Positions 49,891-58,476 of a stretch of 64,000 nt of DNA are shown here, in pieces. The position numbers were made by a program, and so were the translations under genes. Numbering within the stretch: the stretch's first letter is position 1; each line of letters starts with the position of its first letter. Origin of the DNA: Streptomyces olindensis (GTDB lineage: Bacteria > Actinomycetota > Actinomycetes > Streptomycetales > Streptomycetaceae); the NCBI GenBank assembly GCA_000696115.1, contig JJOH01000004.1, positions 124,001 to 188,000 of the forward strand. The letters run 5' to 3'. The notes below the pieces were generated by a model that made no database searches, was not told where the DNA came from, and saw nothing but the letters and a program-made list of their open reading frames with translations.

Positions 49891-51375
49891 GTGAGCAACT
49901 CGCAGTACGAGACGTACGAGATCTACGGCCCGGCCCACGCCGGCCCGGCCTGCACGGACCCCGTGTACGGCGGTTTCGACGCACCGCCCGCCGATCTGCA
50001 CAGCGCCGAGATGCTCGGGTACGGGACGCCGGGGGCTTCCGGGAAACCAGGGGCTCCCGGGACACCAGAGGCCTACGGGGACACGTACCGGCCCGCCTAC
50101 GAGGTGCCGACCCTGCCCGAACTCCCCCGGCAGGGCACTCCCGGCGACGAGCCGCTGCCCGAGTCGGGTACGACCGGGGCGCGGGCCGGAGCACGCGCCG
50201 CGTCGCGCACCGGCTCGCACCGCAGGTCCGCGCGCCGGCGCAAGACGCGGTACGCCGAGCGCCCGGACGGTTCCAAGCGCCCGGACGGTTCCATGCGGCG
50301 GCTGCTCCCGCAGGCCCTGGTCGTCGCCTTCCTGGCGGGCGGCACCACGGCGTTCGTCGCCAAGGACAAGGCGATCGAGCTGAACGTCGACGGCAAGGCA
50401 CGCACGCTGCACACCTTCGCCGACGACGTCACCGAGCTGCTCGCGGAGGAGGGCGTCGAGATCGGCGCCCACGACGTGGTGGCCCCCGGCCCCGGCACGG
50501 AGATCACCAGCGGGGACGAGGTGGCCGTGCACTACGCCCGCCCGGTGCGGCTCACCCTCGACGGTCACCGGCGCGAGGTGTGGACGACGGCGCACACGGT
50601 GGAGGGGGCGCTGCGGCAGCTGGGAGTGCGGCAGGAGGGCGCGTACGTCTCCACCTCACGCTCCCGGCGCATCGGGCGCGAGGGACTCGCCCTGGACGTA
50701 CGGACCGAGCGCACGGTCACGATCATGGCGGACGGCCGGGCCCGGACCGTCCGCACCAACGCGGCGACCGTGCGGGAGGCCGTGGAGGAGGCCGGGATCA
50801 CCCTGCGCGGCCAGGACACCACGTCCGTCCCGCAGGGGAGCTTCCCGCGCGACGGGCAGACCGTCACGGTGCTGCGCATCACCGGCGGCAAGGAGGTCCG
50901 CGAGGAGGTGATCCCCTTCCAGGTGCGGCGCACGGAGGACCCGACCCTGTTCAAGGGCACGGAGGTCGTGGAGCGTGCGGGTGAGCCGGGGCTGCGCCGG
51001 GTCACCTACTCCCTGCGCACGGTCAACGGCGTCAAGCAGAAGCCGCGCCGGGTCAGGTCCGAGGTGGTGCGCGAGCCCCGCCCGCAGGTGGTGAAGGTCG
51101 GCACCAAGCCGCGCCCCGAGTCCGTGCAGGGCGCCGACCACCTCGACTGGCAGGGCCTCGCGGCCTGCGAGTCCGGCGGCCGCCCCGACGCGGTCGACCC
51201 GTCGGGCACGTACGGCGGCCTCTACCAGTTCGACACCCACACCTGGCAGGCCCTGGGCGGCCGGGGCCGCCCCCAGGACGCCCCGGCGGCGGAACAGACG
51301 TACCGGGCGAAGAAGCTCTACGTGCGGCGGGGCGCCAGCCCTTGGCCGCACTGCGGGGGGCGGCTGCGCGGGTAG
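49891..51375 (+). CDS. rpfB: Resuscitation-promoting factor RpfB
   Basis: 494-residue surface muralytic enzyme. Order: disordered Tyr/Pro-rich N-terminus (~1-115), Arg/Lys stretch, TM/signal anchor LLPQALVVAFLAGGTTAFVA (~136-155), three DUF348 repeats (starting IELNVDGKARTLHTFADDVTELL, VRLTLDGHRREVWTTAHTVEGAL, VTIMADGRARTVRTNAATVREAV), a G5 domain (~325-405) and the C-terminal Rpf fold LDWQGLAACESGG...YGGLYQFDTHTWQALGG with catalytic Glu near 427. GTG 49891. It cleaves peptidoglycan and aids germination or exit from dormancy. Confidence 0.95.
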   Translation: MSNSQYETYEIYGPAHAGPACTDPVYGGFDAPPADLHSAEMLGYGTPGASGKPGAPGTPEAYGDTYRPAYEVPTLPELPRQGTPGDEPLPESGTTGARAGARAASRTGSHRRSARRRKTRYAERPDGSKRPDGSMRRLLPQALVVAFLAGGTTAFVAKDKAIELNVDGKARTLHTFADDVTELLAEEGVEIGAHDVVAPGPGTEITSGDEVAVHYARPVRLTLDGHRREVWTTAHTVEGALRQLGVRQEGAYVSTSRSRRIGREGLALDVRTERTVTIMADGRARTVRTNAATVREAVEEAGITLRGQDTTSVPQGSFPRDGQTVTVLRITGGKEVREEVIPFQVRRTEDPTLFKGTEVVERAGEPGLRRVTYSLRTVNGVKQKPRRVRSEVVREPRPQVVKVGTKPRPESVQGADHLDWQGLAACESGGRPDAVDPSGTYGGLYQFDTHTWQALGGRGRPQDAPAAEQTYRAKKLYVRRGASPWPHCGGRLRG

Positions 51376-51456
51376 GTCGGTGGCACGGTCGGCCGGCTGC
51401 ACCGCTAGGCCGGTGGCACGGGCGGGCGGGAACGAAACCCCCCGTACCCTTGTCCC

Positions 51457-52344
51457 GTGACCAGCCCCACCCCCGACGCCCTCCTCGGCCCCGCCGACAT
51501 CCGAGAACTCGCGGCAGCCCTCGGCGTACGCCCCACCAAGCAGCGCGGACAGAACTTCGTGATCGACGCGAACACGGTCCGCCGGATCGTCCGCACCGCA
51601 CAGGTCCACCCCGACGACGTCGTCGTCGAGGTCGGCCCGGGGCTCGGGTCCCTCACCCTGGCGCTGCTGGAGGTCGCCGACCGGGTCACGGCCGTGGAGA
51701 TCGACGACGTGCTCGCCGCCGCGCTGCCCGCGACCATCACGGCCCGCATGCCCGAGCGCGCCGACCGGTTCGCGCTGGTCCACTCCGACGCGATGCACGT
51801 CACCGAGCTGCCGGGCCCCGCCCCGACCGCGCTGGTCGCCAACCTCCCCTACAACGTGGCCGTCCCGGTCCTGCTGCACATGCTCGACACCTTCCCGACC
51901 ATCGACCGCACGCTCGTCATGGTCCAGTCGGAGGTCGCCGACCGGCTCGCCGCCGCGCCCGGCTCGAAGGTCTACGGCGTCCCCTCGGTCAAGGCCAACT
52001 GGTACGCCGAGGTCAAGCGCGCCGGCGCCATCGGACGGAACGTGTTCTGGCCGGCGCCGAACGTGGACAGCGGCCTGGTCTCCCTGGTCCGCCGGACCGA
52101 GCCGATCAAGACGACGGCCACCAAGGCCGAGGTCTTCGCCGTCGTCGACGCCGCCTTCGCCCAGCGCCGCAAGACGCTGCGGGCCGCGCTCGCCGGCTGG
52201 GCCGGATCCGCCGCGGCCGCCGAGGAGGCCCTCGTCGCCGCCGGGGTCTCGCCGCAGGCCCGGGGCGAGTCGCTGACCGTGGAAGAGTTCGCGCGTATCG
52301 CCGAGCACAAGGCGAACCAGCACCAGGAGAAGGAGCCCGCGTGA
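51457..52344 (+). CDS. rsmA: 16S rRNA dimethyladenosine transferase RsmA/KsgA
   Basis: 295-residue SAM-dependent methyltransferase that dimethylates A1518/A1519 of 16S rRNA. Seen: [18 protein letters not shown], motif [28 protein letters not shown] and the catalytic [18 protein letters not shown] 51457. Stop overlaps the ispE start. rpfB-rsmA-ispE is a conserved actinobacterial trio. Confidence 0.96.
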   Translation: MTSPTPDALLGPADIRELAAALGVRPTKQRGQNFVIDANTVRRIVRTAQVHPDDVVVEVGPGLGSLTLALLEVADRVTAVEIDDVLAAALPATITARMPERADRFALVHSDAMHVTELPGPAPTALVANLPYNVAVPVLLHMLDTFPTIDRTLVMVQSEVADRLAAAPGSKVYGVPSVKANWYAEVKRAGAIGRNVFWPAPNVDSGLVSLVRRTEPIKTTATKAEVFAVVDAAFAQRRKTLRAALAGWAGSAAAAEEALVAAGVSPQARGESLTVEEFARIAEHKANQHQEKEPA

Positions 52345-53240
52345 GCGTCACGGTCCGCGTCCCCGCCAAGGTCAACGTCCAGCTGGCGGTCGGCGCCGCC
52401 CGCCCCGACGGCTTCCACGACCTGGCCAACGTCTTCCTCGCGGTCGGCCTCTACGACGAGATCACCGTCACCCCCTCCGACGCGCTCCGCGTCACCTGCG
52501 AGGGCCCCGACGCCGACCAGGTCCCCCTGGACCGCACGAACCTGGCGGCGCGCGCGGCGATCGCGCTGGCCGAGCGGTACGGCCGCAGCCCCGACGTCCA
52601 CGTCCACATCGCCAAGGACATCCCCGTCGCCGGCGGCATGGCGGGCGGCAGCGCGGACGGCGCCGGCGCCCTGGTGGCCTGCGACGCGCTGTGGGAGACC
52701 GGCGCCTCCCGGGAGGAACTCCTGGAGATCTGCGCCGAACTGGGCAGCGACGTGCCGTTCAGCCTGGTCGGCGGTGCCGCCCTCGGCATCGGGCGCGGCG
52801 AGCGGCTGACGCCCCTGGAGGTCGGCGGCACCTTCCACTGGGTGTTCGCCATGGCCGGGCGGGGCCTGTCCACCCCGGCCGTGTTCCGGGAGTTCGACCG
52901 GCTCGGCGAGGGCACGGACATCCCCGAGCCCGTCGCCTCCCAGGAACTCCTCGCGGCCCTCGCCAAGGGCGACCCGGACGCGCTCGCCGCAGCCGTCTCC
53001 AACGACCTGGAGCCCGCCGCCCTCTCCCTCTTCCCGGAACTCGCGGACACCCTGGCCACCGGCCGGGCCGCGGGCGCCCTCGCCGCCCTGGTCTCCGGCT
53101 CCGGCCCGACCACGGCGTTCCTCGTCCGCGACCCCGAGTCGGCGGCGGCGGTGGCGCAGGCCCTGGTGGCGTCCGGGACCTGCCGGACGGTGCGCACGGC
53201 CTCGGGCCCGGCGCCCGGGGCGACGGTCGCCGGACGTTAA
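52341..53240 (+). CDS. ispE: 4-diphosphocytidyl-2-C-methyl-D-erythritol kinase
   Basis: 299-residue GHMP kinase of the MEP isoprenoid pathway. Seen: [24 protein letters not shown] (substrate motif), ATP loop [44 protein letters not shown] and [16 protein letters not shown] start overlaps the rsmA stop (GTGA). Supplies isoprenoids, including the polyprenyl-phosphate needed by Pmt. Confidence 0.96.
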   Translation: MSVTVRVPAKVNVQLAVGAARPDGFHDLANVFLAVGLYDEITVTPSDALRVTCEGPDADQVPLDRTNLAARAAIALAERYGRSPDVHVHIAKDIPVAGGMAGGSADGAGALVACDALWETGASREELLEICAELGSDVPFSLVGGAALGIGRGERLTPLEVGGTFHWVFAMAGRGLSTPAVFREFDRLGEGTDIPEPVASQELLAALAKGDPDALAAAVSNDLEPAALSLFPELADTLATGRAAGALAALVSGSGPTTAFLVRDPESAAAVAQALVASGTCRTVRTASGPAPGATVAGR

Positions 53241-53302
53241 TCACGTGCCCGGGCCGCCGCCGTCCCCTTAGGCTCACCCTTTTCCGGAGTGGGGGGGCAG
53301 GC

Positions 53303-54544
53303 GTGGCGGACCTGGTCGCGGCCGTACGACGAGGAGACCCGGACGAGGTACGGGCCCTGCTGGAGTCGGGCGCCGACCCCGAGACCCTCGCCGACGGCCT
53401 GCCGGTCCTGTGCCTGGCCGTCGCCGCGTACGACGAACCCGTCGCCGAAGCGCTGCTGGAGGCCGGCGCCGACCCCCTGCGCCGGCTGCCCGACGGCACC
53501 ACCCCGCTGCTGCGGGCCGTGGACGGCGGGTCCCACCTGCTGACCTACGCCCTCGCCTCGCACCGGACACCGCTCCCGGCGCCGGTCCGCGAGGAGCTGC
53601 TGGCCCGTGCCCGGCACTGGACGCAGGCCGGTGTGGAGGCGGAGCTGCGCCGTCTCACCGGCCTCACCGGGCCGATCGAGCGGATCCGGGTCGAGGACGG
53701 CGAGGTCGGCTGGTGGTGCGAGCAGCTCACCCTCGGCGGGCTGAACGTGCGCGACGAGCACCGGGCGGTCCTCACCTCCATGGAGGCCCGCTACGGCATC
53801 CGCACCCCCTTCGACGACCTGGTCGCGCGGGCCCTCGCCCACCCCGACCGGGACCACGTCGTCTGGTCGGACGTGGTGTTCACGCTCGGCCGCCGGGTCG
53901 ACGAGGAGACCTGGCAGTGGAGCAGGGACCTGCTCAACCACCCCGACCGGCTGCACCGCCTGCTCGCCGCCGACCTGCTGCTGTCGCTGATCCTCGGCGA
54001 CATCGCCACGGGACGCGCCCCCTTCTGGGAACGGGGCAGGGAACTCGTGCCCTGGGCCGAGCAGGAGGAGGACCCGGAGGTGCTGGCGGTGATCCTCCAG
54101 GCGATGACCCACGACAGCGCCCCGGAGATCGAGGCCGTCGGACTGTCACACCTCGCCCACCCGGACCCCAGGGTGCGTGCCCTGGTGCCGGACACCCTGG
54201 GCCACTCCGAGGACGGCCCGTCCCAGGTCCGCCCCGAGAGCCTCACCGCCGTGCTCACCCTGGCCCGCGACGAGGACCCCGCCGTACGCGAGGCGGCGTG
54301 CCGCTGGCTCGGGTACCACCGGGGCCGCGAGCCGGAAGTGGGGGACGCGCTGGTCGCCCTCACCCACGACGAACGGCAGCCGATCCGCATCTGCGCCGTG
54401 TCCGGCCTCGCCCACCGCGACGATCCGCGCTGTGTGGAGGCCGAGCACCGGATCGGCCCCGTCGACCCCGAGCTGCCGTTCGACGAGCGGCTGATGGACG
54501 TGTGGCGCTACCAGCGCCGCCGGGAAGCAGCCTCCCCCTCCTGA
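53303..54544 (+). CDS. Ankyrin/HEAT-repeat protein
   Basis: 413 residues. N-terminal ankyrin-like repeats (VADLVAAVRRGDPDEVRALLESGADPETLADGLPVLCLAVAAYDEPVAEALLEAGADPLRRLPDGTTPLLRAV, ~1-75), a middle helical region, and C-terminal HEAT-like repeats (SHLAHPDPRVRALVPDTLGH, LTLARDEDPAVREAACRWLGYH, LTHDERQPIRICAVSGLAHRDDPR; ~270-390). No enzyme motif or membrane segment: a cytosolic scaffold or immunity-type adaptor. GTG 53303 after GGAGTGGGGGGG. Between ispE and the ABC-F gene, 62 bases after ispE. Confidence 0.82.
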   Translation: MADLVAAVRRGDPDEVRALLESGADPETLADGLPVLCLAVAAYDEPVAEALLEAGADPLRRLPDGTTPLLRAVDGGSHLLTYALASHRTPLPAPVREELLARARHWTQAGVEAELRRLTGLTGPIERIRVEDGEVGWWCEQLTLGGLNVRDEHRAVLTSMEARYGIRTPFDDLVARALAHPDRDHVVWSDVVFTLGRRVDEETWQWSRDLLNHPDRLHRLLAADLLLSLILGDIATGRAPFWERGRELVPWAEQEEDPEVLAVILQAMTHDSAPEIEAVGLSHLAHPDPRVRALVPDTLGHSEDGPSQVRPESLTAVLTLARDEDPAVREAACRWLGYHRGREPEVGDALVALTHDERQPIRICAVSGLAHRDDPRCVEAEHRIGPVDPELPFDERLMDVWRYQRRREAASPS

Positions 54545-54615
54545 ACACCCCGGCCGGAGCACCCCGCCGCCCGACTACCCTGGAGGGTCGATCCATCCCC
54601 CTCGTCAGGAGCGAA

Positions 54616-56424
54616 ATGGCCGTCAACCTGGTCAATGTCGAGAACGTCAGCAAGGTGTACGGCACCCGCGCCCTGCTCGACGGCATCTCCCTCGGCGTCT
54701 CCGAGGGGGACCGCATCGGCGTCGTCGGCCGCAACGGCGACGGCAAGACCACGCTGATCCGGATGCTCGCCAAGCAGGAGGACGCCGACACCGGGCGCGT
54801 CACCCACTCCGGCGGCCTGCGCCTCGGCGTGCTCACCCAGCACGACTCCCTCGACCCCGGGGCGACCGTGCGGCACGAGGTCATCGGCGACATGGCCGAC
54901 CACGAGTGGGCGGGCGACGCCAAGGTCAGGGACGTCCTGACCGGCCTGTTCGGCGGCCTGGACCTGCCGGGCTTCCCCAAGGGGCTCGACACGGTCATCG
55001 GGCCGCTGTCCGGCGGTGAGCGCCGCCGTATCGCGCTCGCCAAGCTGCTCATCGAGGAGCAGGACCTGCTCGTCCTGGACGAGCCCACCAACCACCTCGA
55101 CGTCGAGGGCATCGCCTGGCTCGCCCGGCACCTGCAGAACCGCCGCTCGGCGCTGGTCTGCGTCACCCACGACCGCTGGTTCCTGGACCAGGTCTGCACC
55201 CGCATGTGGGACGTCCAGCGCGGCACGGTCTACGAGTACGAGGGCGGCTACTCCGACTACGTCTTCGCCCGGGCCGAGCGCGAGCGCATCGCCGCGACCG
55301 AGGAGGCCAAGCGGCAGAACCTCGTCCGCAAGGAGCTGGCCTGGCTGCGCCGCGGGGCGCCGGCCCGTACGTCCAAGCCGCGTTTCCGGGTCGAGGCCGC
55401 CAACGAGCTCATCAAGGACGTGCCCCCGCCCCGGGACAGCAGCGAGCTGATGCGGTTCGCGTCCTCCCGGCTCGGCAAGACCGTGTTCGACCTGGAGGAC
55501 GTCACTGTCCAGGCCGGCCCCAAGGTCCTCCTCAAGCACGTCACCTGGCAGCTCGGGCCCGGCGACCGGATCGGCCTCGTCGGCGTCAACGGCGCCGGCA
55601 AGACGTCCCTGCTGCGGGCCATGGCCGAGGCCGCCCGGACCGACGGTGAGGCACAGCCCGCGGACGGCCGCGTCCGCGTCGGCAAGACGGTGAAGCTGGC
55701 CTACCTCTCCCAGGAGGTCGCCGAACTCGACCCGAACACGCGCGTGCTGGAGGCCGTGCAGCAGGTGCGCGAGCGCGTCGACCTCGGCAAGGGCCGCGAG
55801 ATGACCGCCGGGCAGCTGTGCGAGACGTTCGGCTTCACCAAGGAGAAGCAGTGGACTCCGGTCGGTGACCTGTCCGGCGGTGAGCGCCGCAGGCTCCAGC
55901 TGCTGCGCCTGCTCATGGACGAGCCCAACGTCCTCTTCCTCGACGAGCCCACCAACGACCTCGACATCGAGACCCTGACGCAGCTGGAGGACGTCCTCGA
56001 CGGCTGGCCCGGCTCGATGATCGTCATCTCCCACGACCGGTTCTTCATCGAGCGCACCACCGACCGGGTGTTCGCGCTGCTCGGCGACGGCGCCCTGCGG
56101 ATGCTGCCGCGCGGCATCGACGAGTACCTGGAGCGGCGTCAGCGCATGGAGGAGGCCGCGGCCGCCTCCGCCCCCGCCGCGGCACCGCGGACCGCCACCC
56201 CGGAGAAGAGCGCCGCCGACCAGCGCGCCGCCAAGAAGGAGCTGCAGAAGATCGAGCGGCAGCTCGACAAGGTCTCCGACCGGGAGACCAAGCTGCACGC
56301 TCAAATCGCCGAGAACGCCACGGACTTCGCGAAGGTGGCCGAACTGGACGCCGAGCTGCGGGAGTTGGCCGGCCAGCGCGAGGAGCTGGAGCTGCGCTGG
56401 CTGGAACTCGCCGAGGACGCGTGA
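54616..56424 (+). CDS. ABC-F family ATPase
   Basis: 602-residue soluble protein with two ABC domains. Walker A VVGRNGDGKTTL and LVGVNGAGKTSL, signatures LSGGERRRIALAKLL and LSGGERRRLQLLRLL, Walker B LLVLDEPTNHLD and VLFLDEPTNDLD. A linker arm follows the first domain (RAERERIAATEEAKRQNLVRKELAWLRRG). The C-terminal ~85 residues are a charged coiled coil (DQRAAKKELQKIERQLDKVSDRETKLHAQI), as in Uup. ABC-F proteins act on the ribosome; this conserved position and Uup-like tail suggest housekeeping translation or replication-stress work and not antibiotic resistance. Confidence 0.92.
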   Translation: MAVNLVNVENVSKVYGTRALLDGISLGVSEGDRIGVVGRNGDGKTTLIRMLAKQEDADTGRVTHSGGLRLGVLTQHDSLDPGATVRHEVIGDMADHEWAGDAKVRDVLTGLFGGLDLPGFPKGLDTVIGPLSGGERRRIALAKLLIEEQDLLVLDEPTNHLDVEGIAWLARHLQNRRSALVCVTHDRWFLDQVCTRMWDVQRGTVYEYEGGYSDYVFARAERERIAATEEAKRQNLVRKELAWLRRGAPARTSKPRFRVEAANELIKDVPPPRDSSELMRFASSRLGKTVFDLEDVTVQAGPKVLLKHVTWQLGPGDRIGLVGVNGAGKTSLLRAMAEAARTDGEAQPADGRVRVGKTVKLAYLSQEVAELDPNTRVLEAVQQVRERVDLGKGREMTAGQLCETFGFTKEKQWTPVGDLSGGERRRLQLLRLLMDEPNVLFLDEPTNDLDIETLTQLEDVLDGWPGSMIVISHDRFFIERTTDRVFALLGDGALRMLPRGIDEYLERRQRMEEAAAASAPAAAPRTATPEKSAADQRAAKKELQKIERQLDKVSDRETKLHAQIAENATDFAKVAELDAELRELAGQREELELRWLELAEDA

Positions 56425-56618
56425 AGGGTGCGTGAAGGCGCATAACAACGGCATCACGGGCCGGTCCTCCCTTGGGAACAGGGGATGACACGGCCCGGTG
56501 TGCTGTCGGTACCGGGTGATAGAAAGAGCCGTCTGAGAACTTTATGAAACGACTCTGAGCCCATCGCGTACCTCAGGGCGTGGCTAAAAATCAGTGATCG
56601 AAACGGGGGAAGCGACTG

Positions 56619-58379
56619 ATGACTCAGCCGCCCAATCAGCCACCGCACGGTGGTTTCGGAGCACCGCAGGACCAGCCGCCGCAGGGCGGAGGTTTCGGAG
56701 CACCGCAGACCCCGCCACCGCCCCAGGGCCCGCCCCAGGCCCCGCCCCCGCAGGGCCCGCCGCAGCCCGGGTACGGCTACCCCCAGCAGCCCCCGCAGCA
56801 GCCCGGGCCGTACGGCCAGCCCGGACCGTACAACCCCGGCCCCTACGGCCAGCCCCAGCAGCCCGGGCCGTACGGACAGCCCGGCTACGGCTACCCGCCG
56901 CAGCCGCAGTACCCCGGCGCGCCCGGTACCCCGCCCCCGGGCGGCTCCCGCAACCCCTTCAAGGGCAAGCCGGCCCTCGTCATCGGCGCGGCCGTCGCCG
57001 CGCTGCTCGTGGTCGGCGGCACGGTGTGGGCGGTCACCGACGGCGACTCCGGCGAGGGGCAGAAGAAGCCGGTCGCCCAGCAGAGCGACGACGCCAAGCC
57101 GGACGCCTCCGCACCGGCCAACCCCGGTGACGGCAGCGGCGACGGCGGCGAGGACCCGGAGAACCTCAACGAGGGCCGCCAGGCCGGCGAGGCCAGGGTC
57201 CTCTGGTACAAGGAGGCGCCCGACGCGCCTGGCTCCGGCGCCGAGGCCCCCGGCATGTGGATCACCGGCAAGACGGCGGTGAAGGCGGCGTACAAACAGC
57301 TCCTCGCCTACGACGTCGGTGACGGCAAGCCGTCCTGGGACGCCATTACCTTCCCCAACAAGATCTGCGCGACCACCCCGCAGCAGACGTCCGACGGCAA
57401 GATCGTCGTCGCGTACATGAGCGGCAGCAGCGACCGCGCCAAGTGCAACCAGCTGCAGGAGATCGACCTCGACACGGGTGAGAAGGGCTGGACCCAGAAG
57501 GTCGCCGACGGCGCCCTGTTCGACTCCACGCTCTCCGTCGAACTGTCCATCACCGGCAAGACGCTGATGGTGGGCCGCTCCCAGTCCGGCACGGCGTACG
57601 ACGTGACCAACGGCGACAAGCTCTTCGACAAGAAGCGCTACGGCAGCGCCTGCTTCCCCGCCGCGTTCGCCGGCGGCGAGAAGCTCATCGCCGTCTCCTC
57701 CTGCGGTGCGGGCACCGACAAGGAGCACGACGAGGTGCAGGAGCTCGACCCGCGCACCGGCAAGGTGAAGTGGACCCAGCCGTTCGACAAGGGCTGGCGG
57801 GTCGCGCGCACCTACTCGGTCAGCCCGCTGGTCATCTACAGCACCAACGAGGACAAGAAGGCCTGGAACATCTCCACCTTCACCTCCGGCGGCAAGTTCC
57901 GCTCGCAGGTCGCCTTCGACGAGGACTTCGCCCCCGAGTGCGGCTGGGCCATCCTCGAGCGCGACCTCACGGGCTGCCAGGGCGTCGCCGTCGACGACAC
58001 CACGCTCTACCTGCCGACCGAGGCGACCACCGGCGCCAACGAGATCGTCGCGGTCGACCTCGCCAACGGCAAGGAGAAGTGGCGCGTGAAGTCCCCGGCC
58101 GACGAGTCGATGCTGCCCATGAAGGCCGAGGGCGGAAAGCTCATCGCCTATGTGCAGCCGTCGTACGACGCGGGCGGCCGGATCGTGTCCATCCCGACCG
58201 GAGGCAGCAGCCACAAGCCGGTCACGCTGCTGCAGAACCCGCAGGGTGCCGCGGACATCGAGGACAGCTTCTTCTCCAAGGACATCGACTGGGTCGACGG
58301 GCGCTTCTACATCTCGACCACCCGGCTGAGCGGAAACGACGACACCAAGGAGAAGTTGATGCTCGCCTACGGCAAGTGA
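56619..58379 (+). CDS. Membrane-anchored PQQ-like beta-propeller protein 1
   Basis: 586 residues. Cytoplasmic N-terminus of ~110 residues almost wholly Pro/Gln/Gly/Tyr (QPGPYGQPGPYNPGPYGQPQ), one TM helix (PALVIGAAVAALLVVGGTVWAVTDG, ~118-142), an acidic linker, then an extracytoplasmic beta-propeller with PQQ-like blades (YDVGDGKPSWDAI, IDLDTGEKGWTQKV, LDPRTGKVKWTQPF, VDLANGKEKWRVK). Paired cysteines in the propeller. ATG 56619 after GGGGGAAG. No catalytic residues: probably a surface scaffold. Followed by a paralogue. Confidence 0.85.
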   Translation: MTQPPNQPPHGGFGAPQDQPPQGGGFGAPQTPPPPQGPPQAPPPQGPPQPGYGYPQQPPQQPGPYGQPGPYNPGPYGQPQQPGPYGQPGYGYPPQPQYPGAPGTPPPGGSRNPFKGKPALVIGAAVAALLVVGGTVWAVTDGDSGEGQKKPVAQQSDDAKPDASAPANPGDGSGDGGEDPENLNEGRQAGEARVLWYKEAPDAPGSGAEAPGMWITGKTAVKAAYKQLLAYDVGDGKPSWDAITFPNKICATTPQQTSDGKIVVAYMSGSSDRAKCNQLQEIDLDTGEKGWTQKVADGALFDSTLSVELSITGKTLMVGRSQSGTAYDVTNGDKLFDKKRYGSACFPAAFAGGEKLIAVSSCGAGTDKEHDEVQELDPRTGKVKWTQPFDKGWRVARTYSVSPLVIYSTNEDKKAWNISTFTSGGKFRSQVAFDEDFAPECGWAILERDLTGCQGVAVDDTTLYLPTEATTGANEIVAVDLANGKEKWRVKSPADESMLPMKAEGGKLIAYVQPSYDAGGRIVSIPTGGSSHKPVTLLQNPQGAADIEDSFFSKDIDWVDGRFYISTTRLSGNDDTKEKLMLAYGK

Positions 58380-58476
58380 CGCCGCCGCTGCCTGCTCCTT
58401 CTTCTCCTTCTCCGCCCGCTCTTTCGGAATCGCTTCCGCTCGCGCCGCCCGTCCCCTTCCCCGAGGTACTCACGTC

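Noticed and set aside
54508..56457. 649-codon minus-strand frame opposite the ABC-F gene
   Set aside because: Antisense shadow; the sense strand has both Walker and signature motifs.
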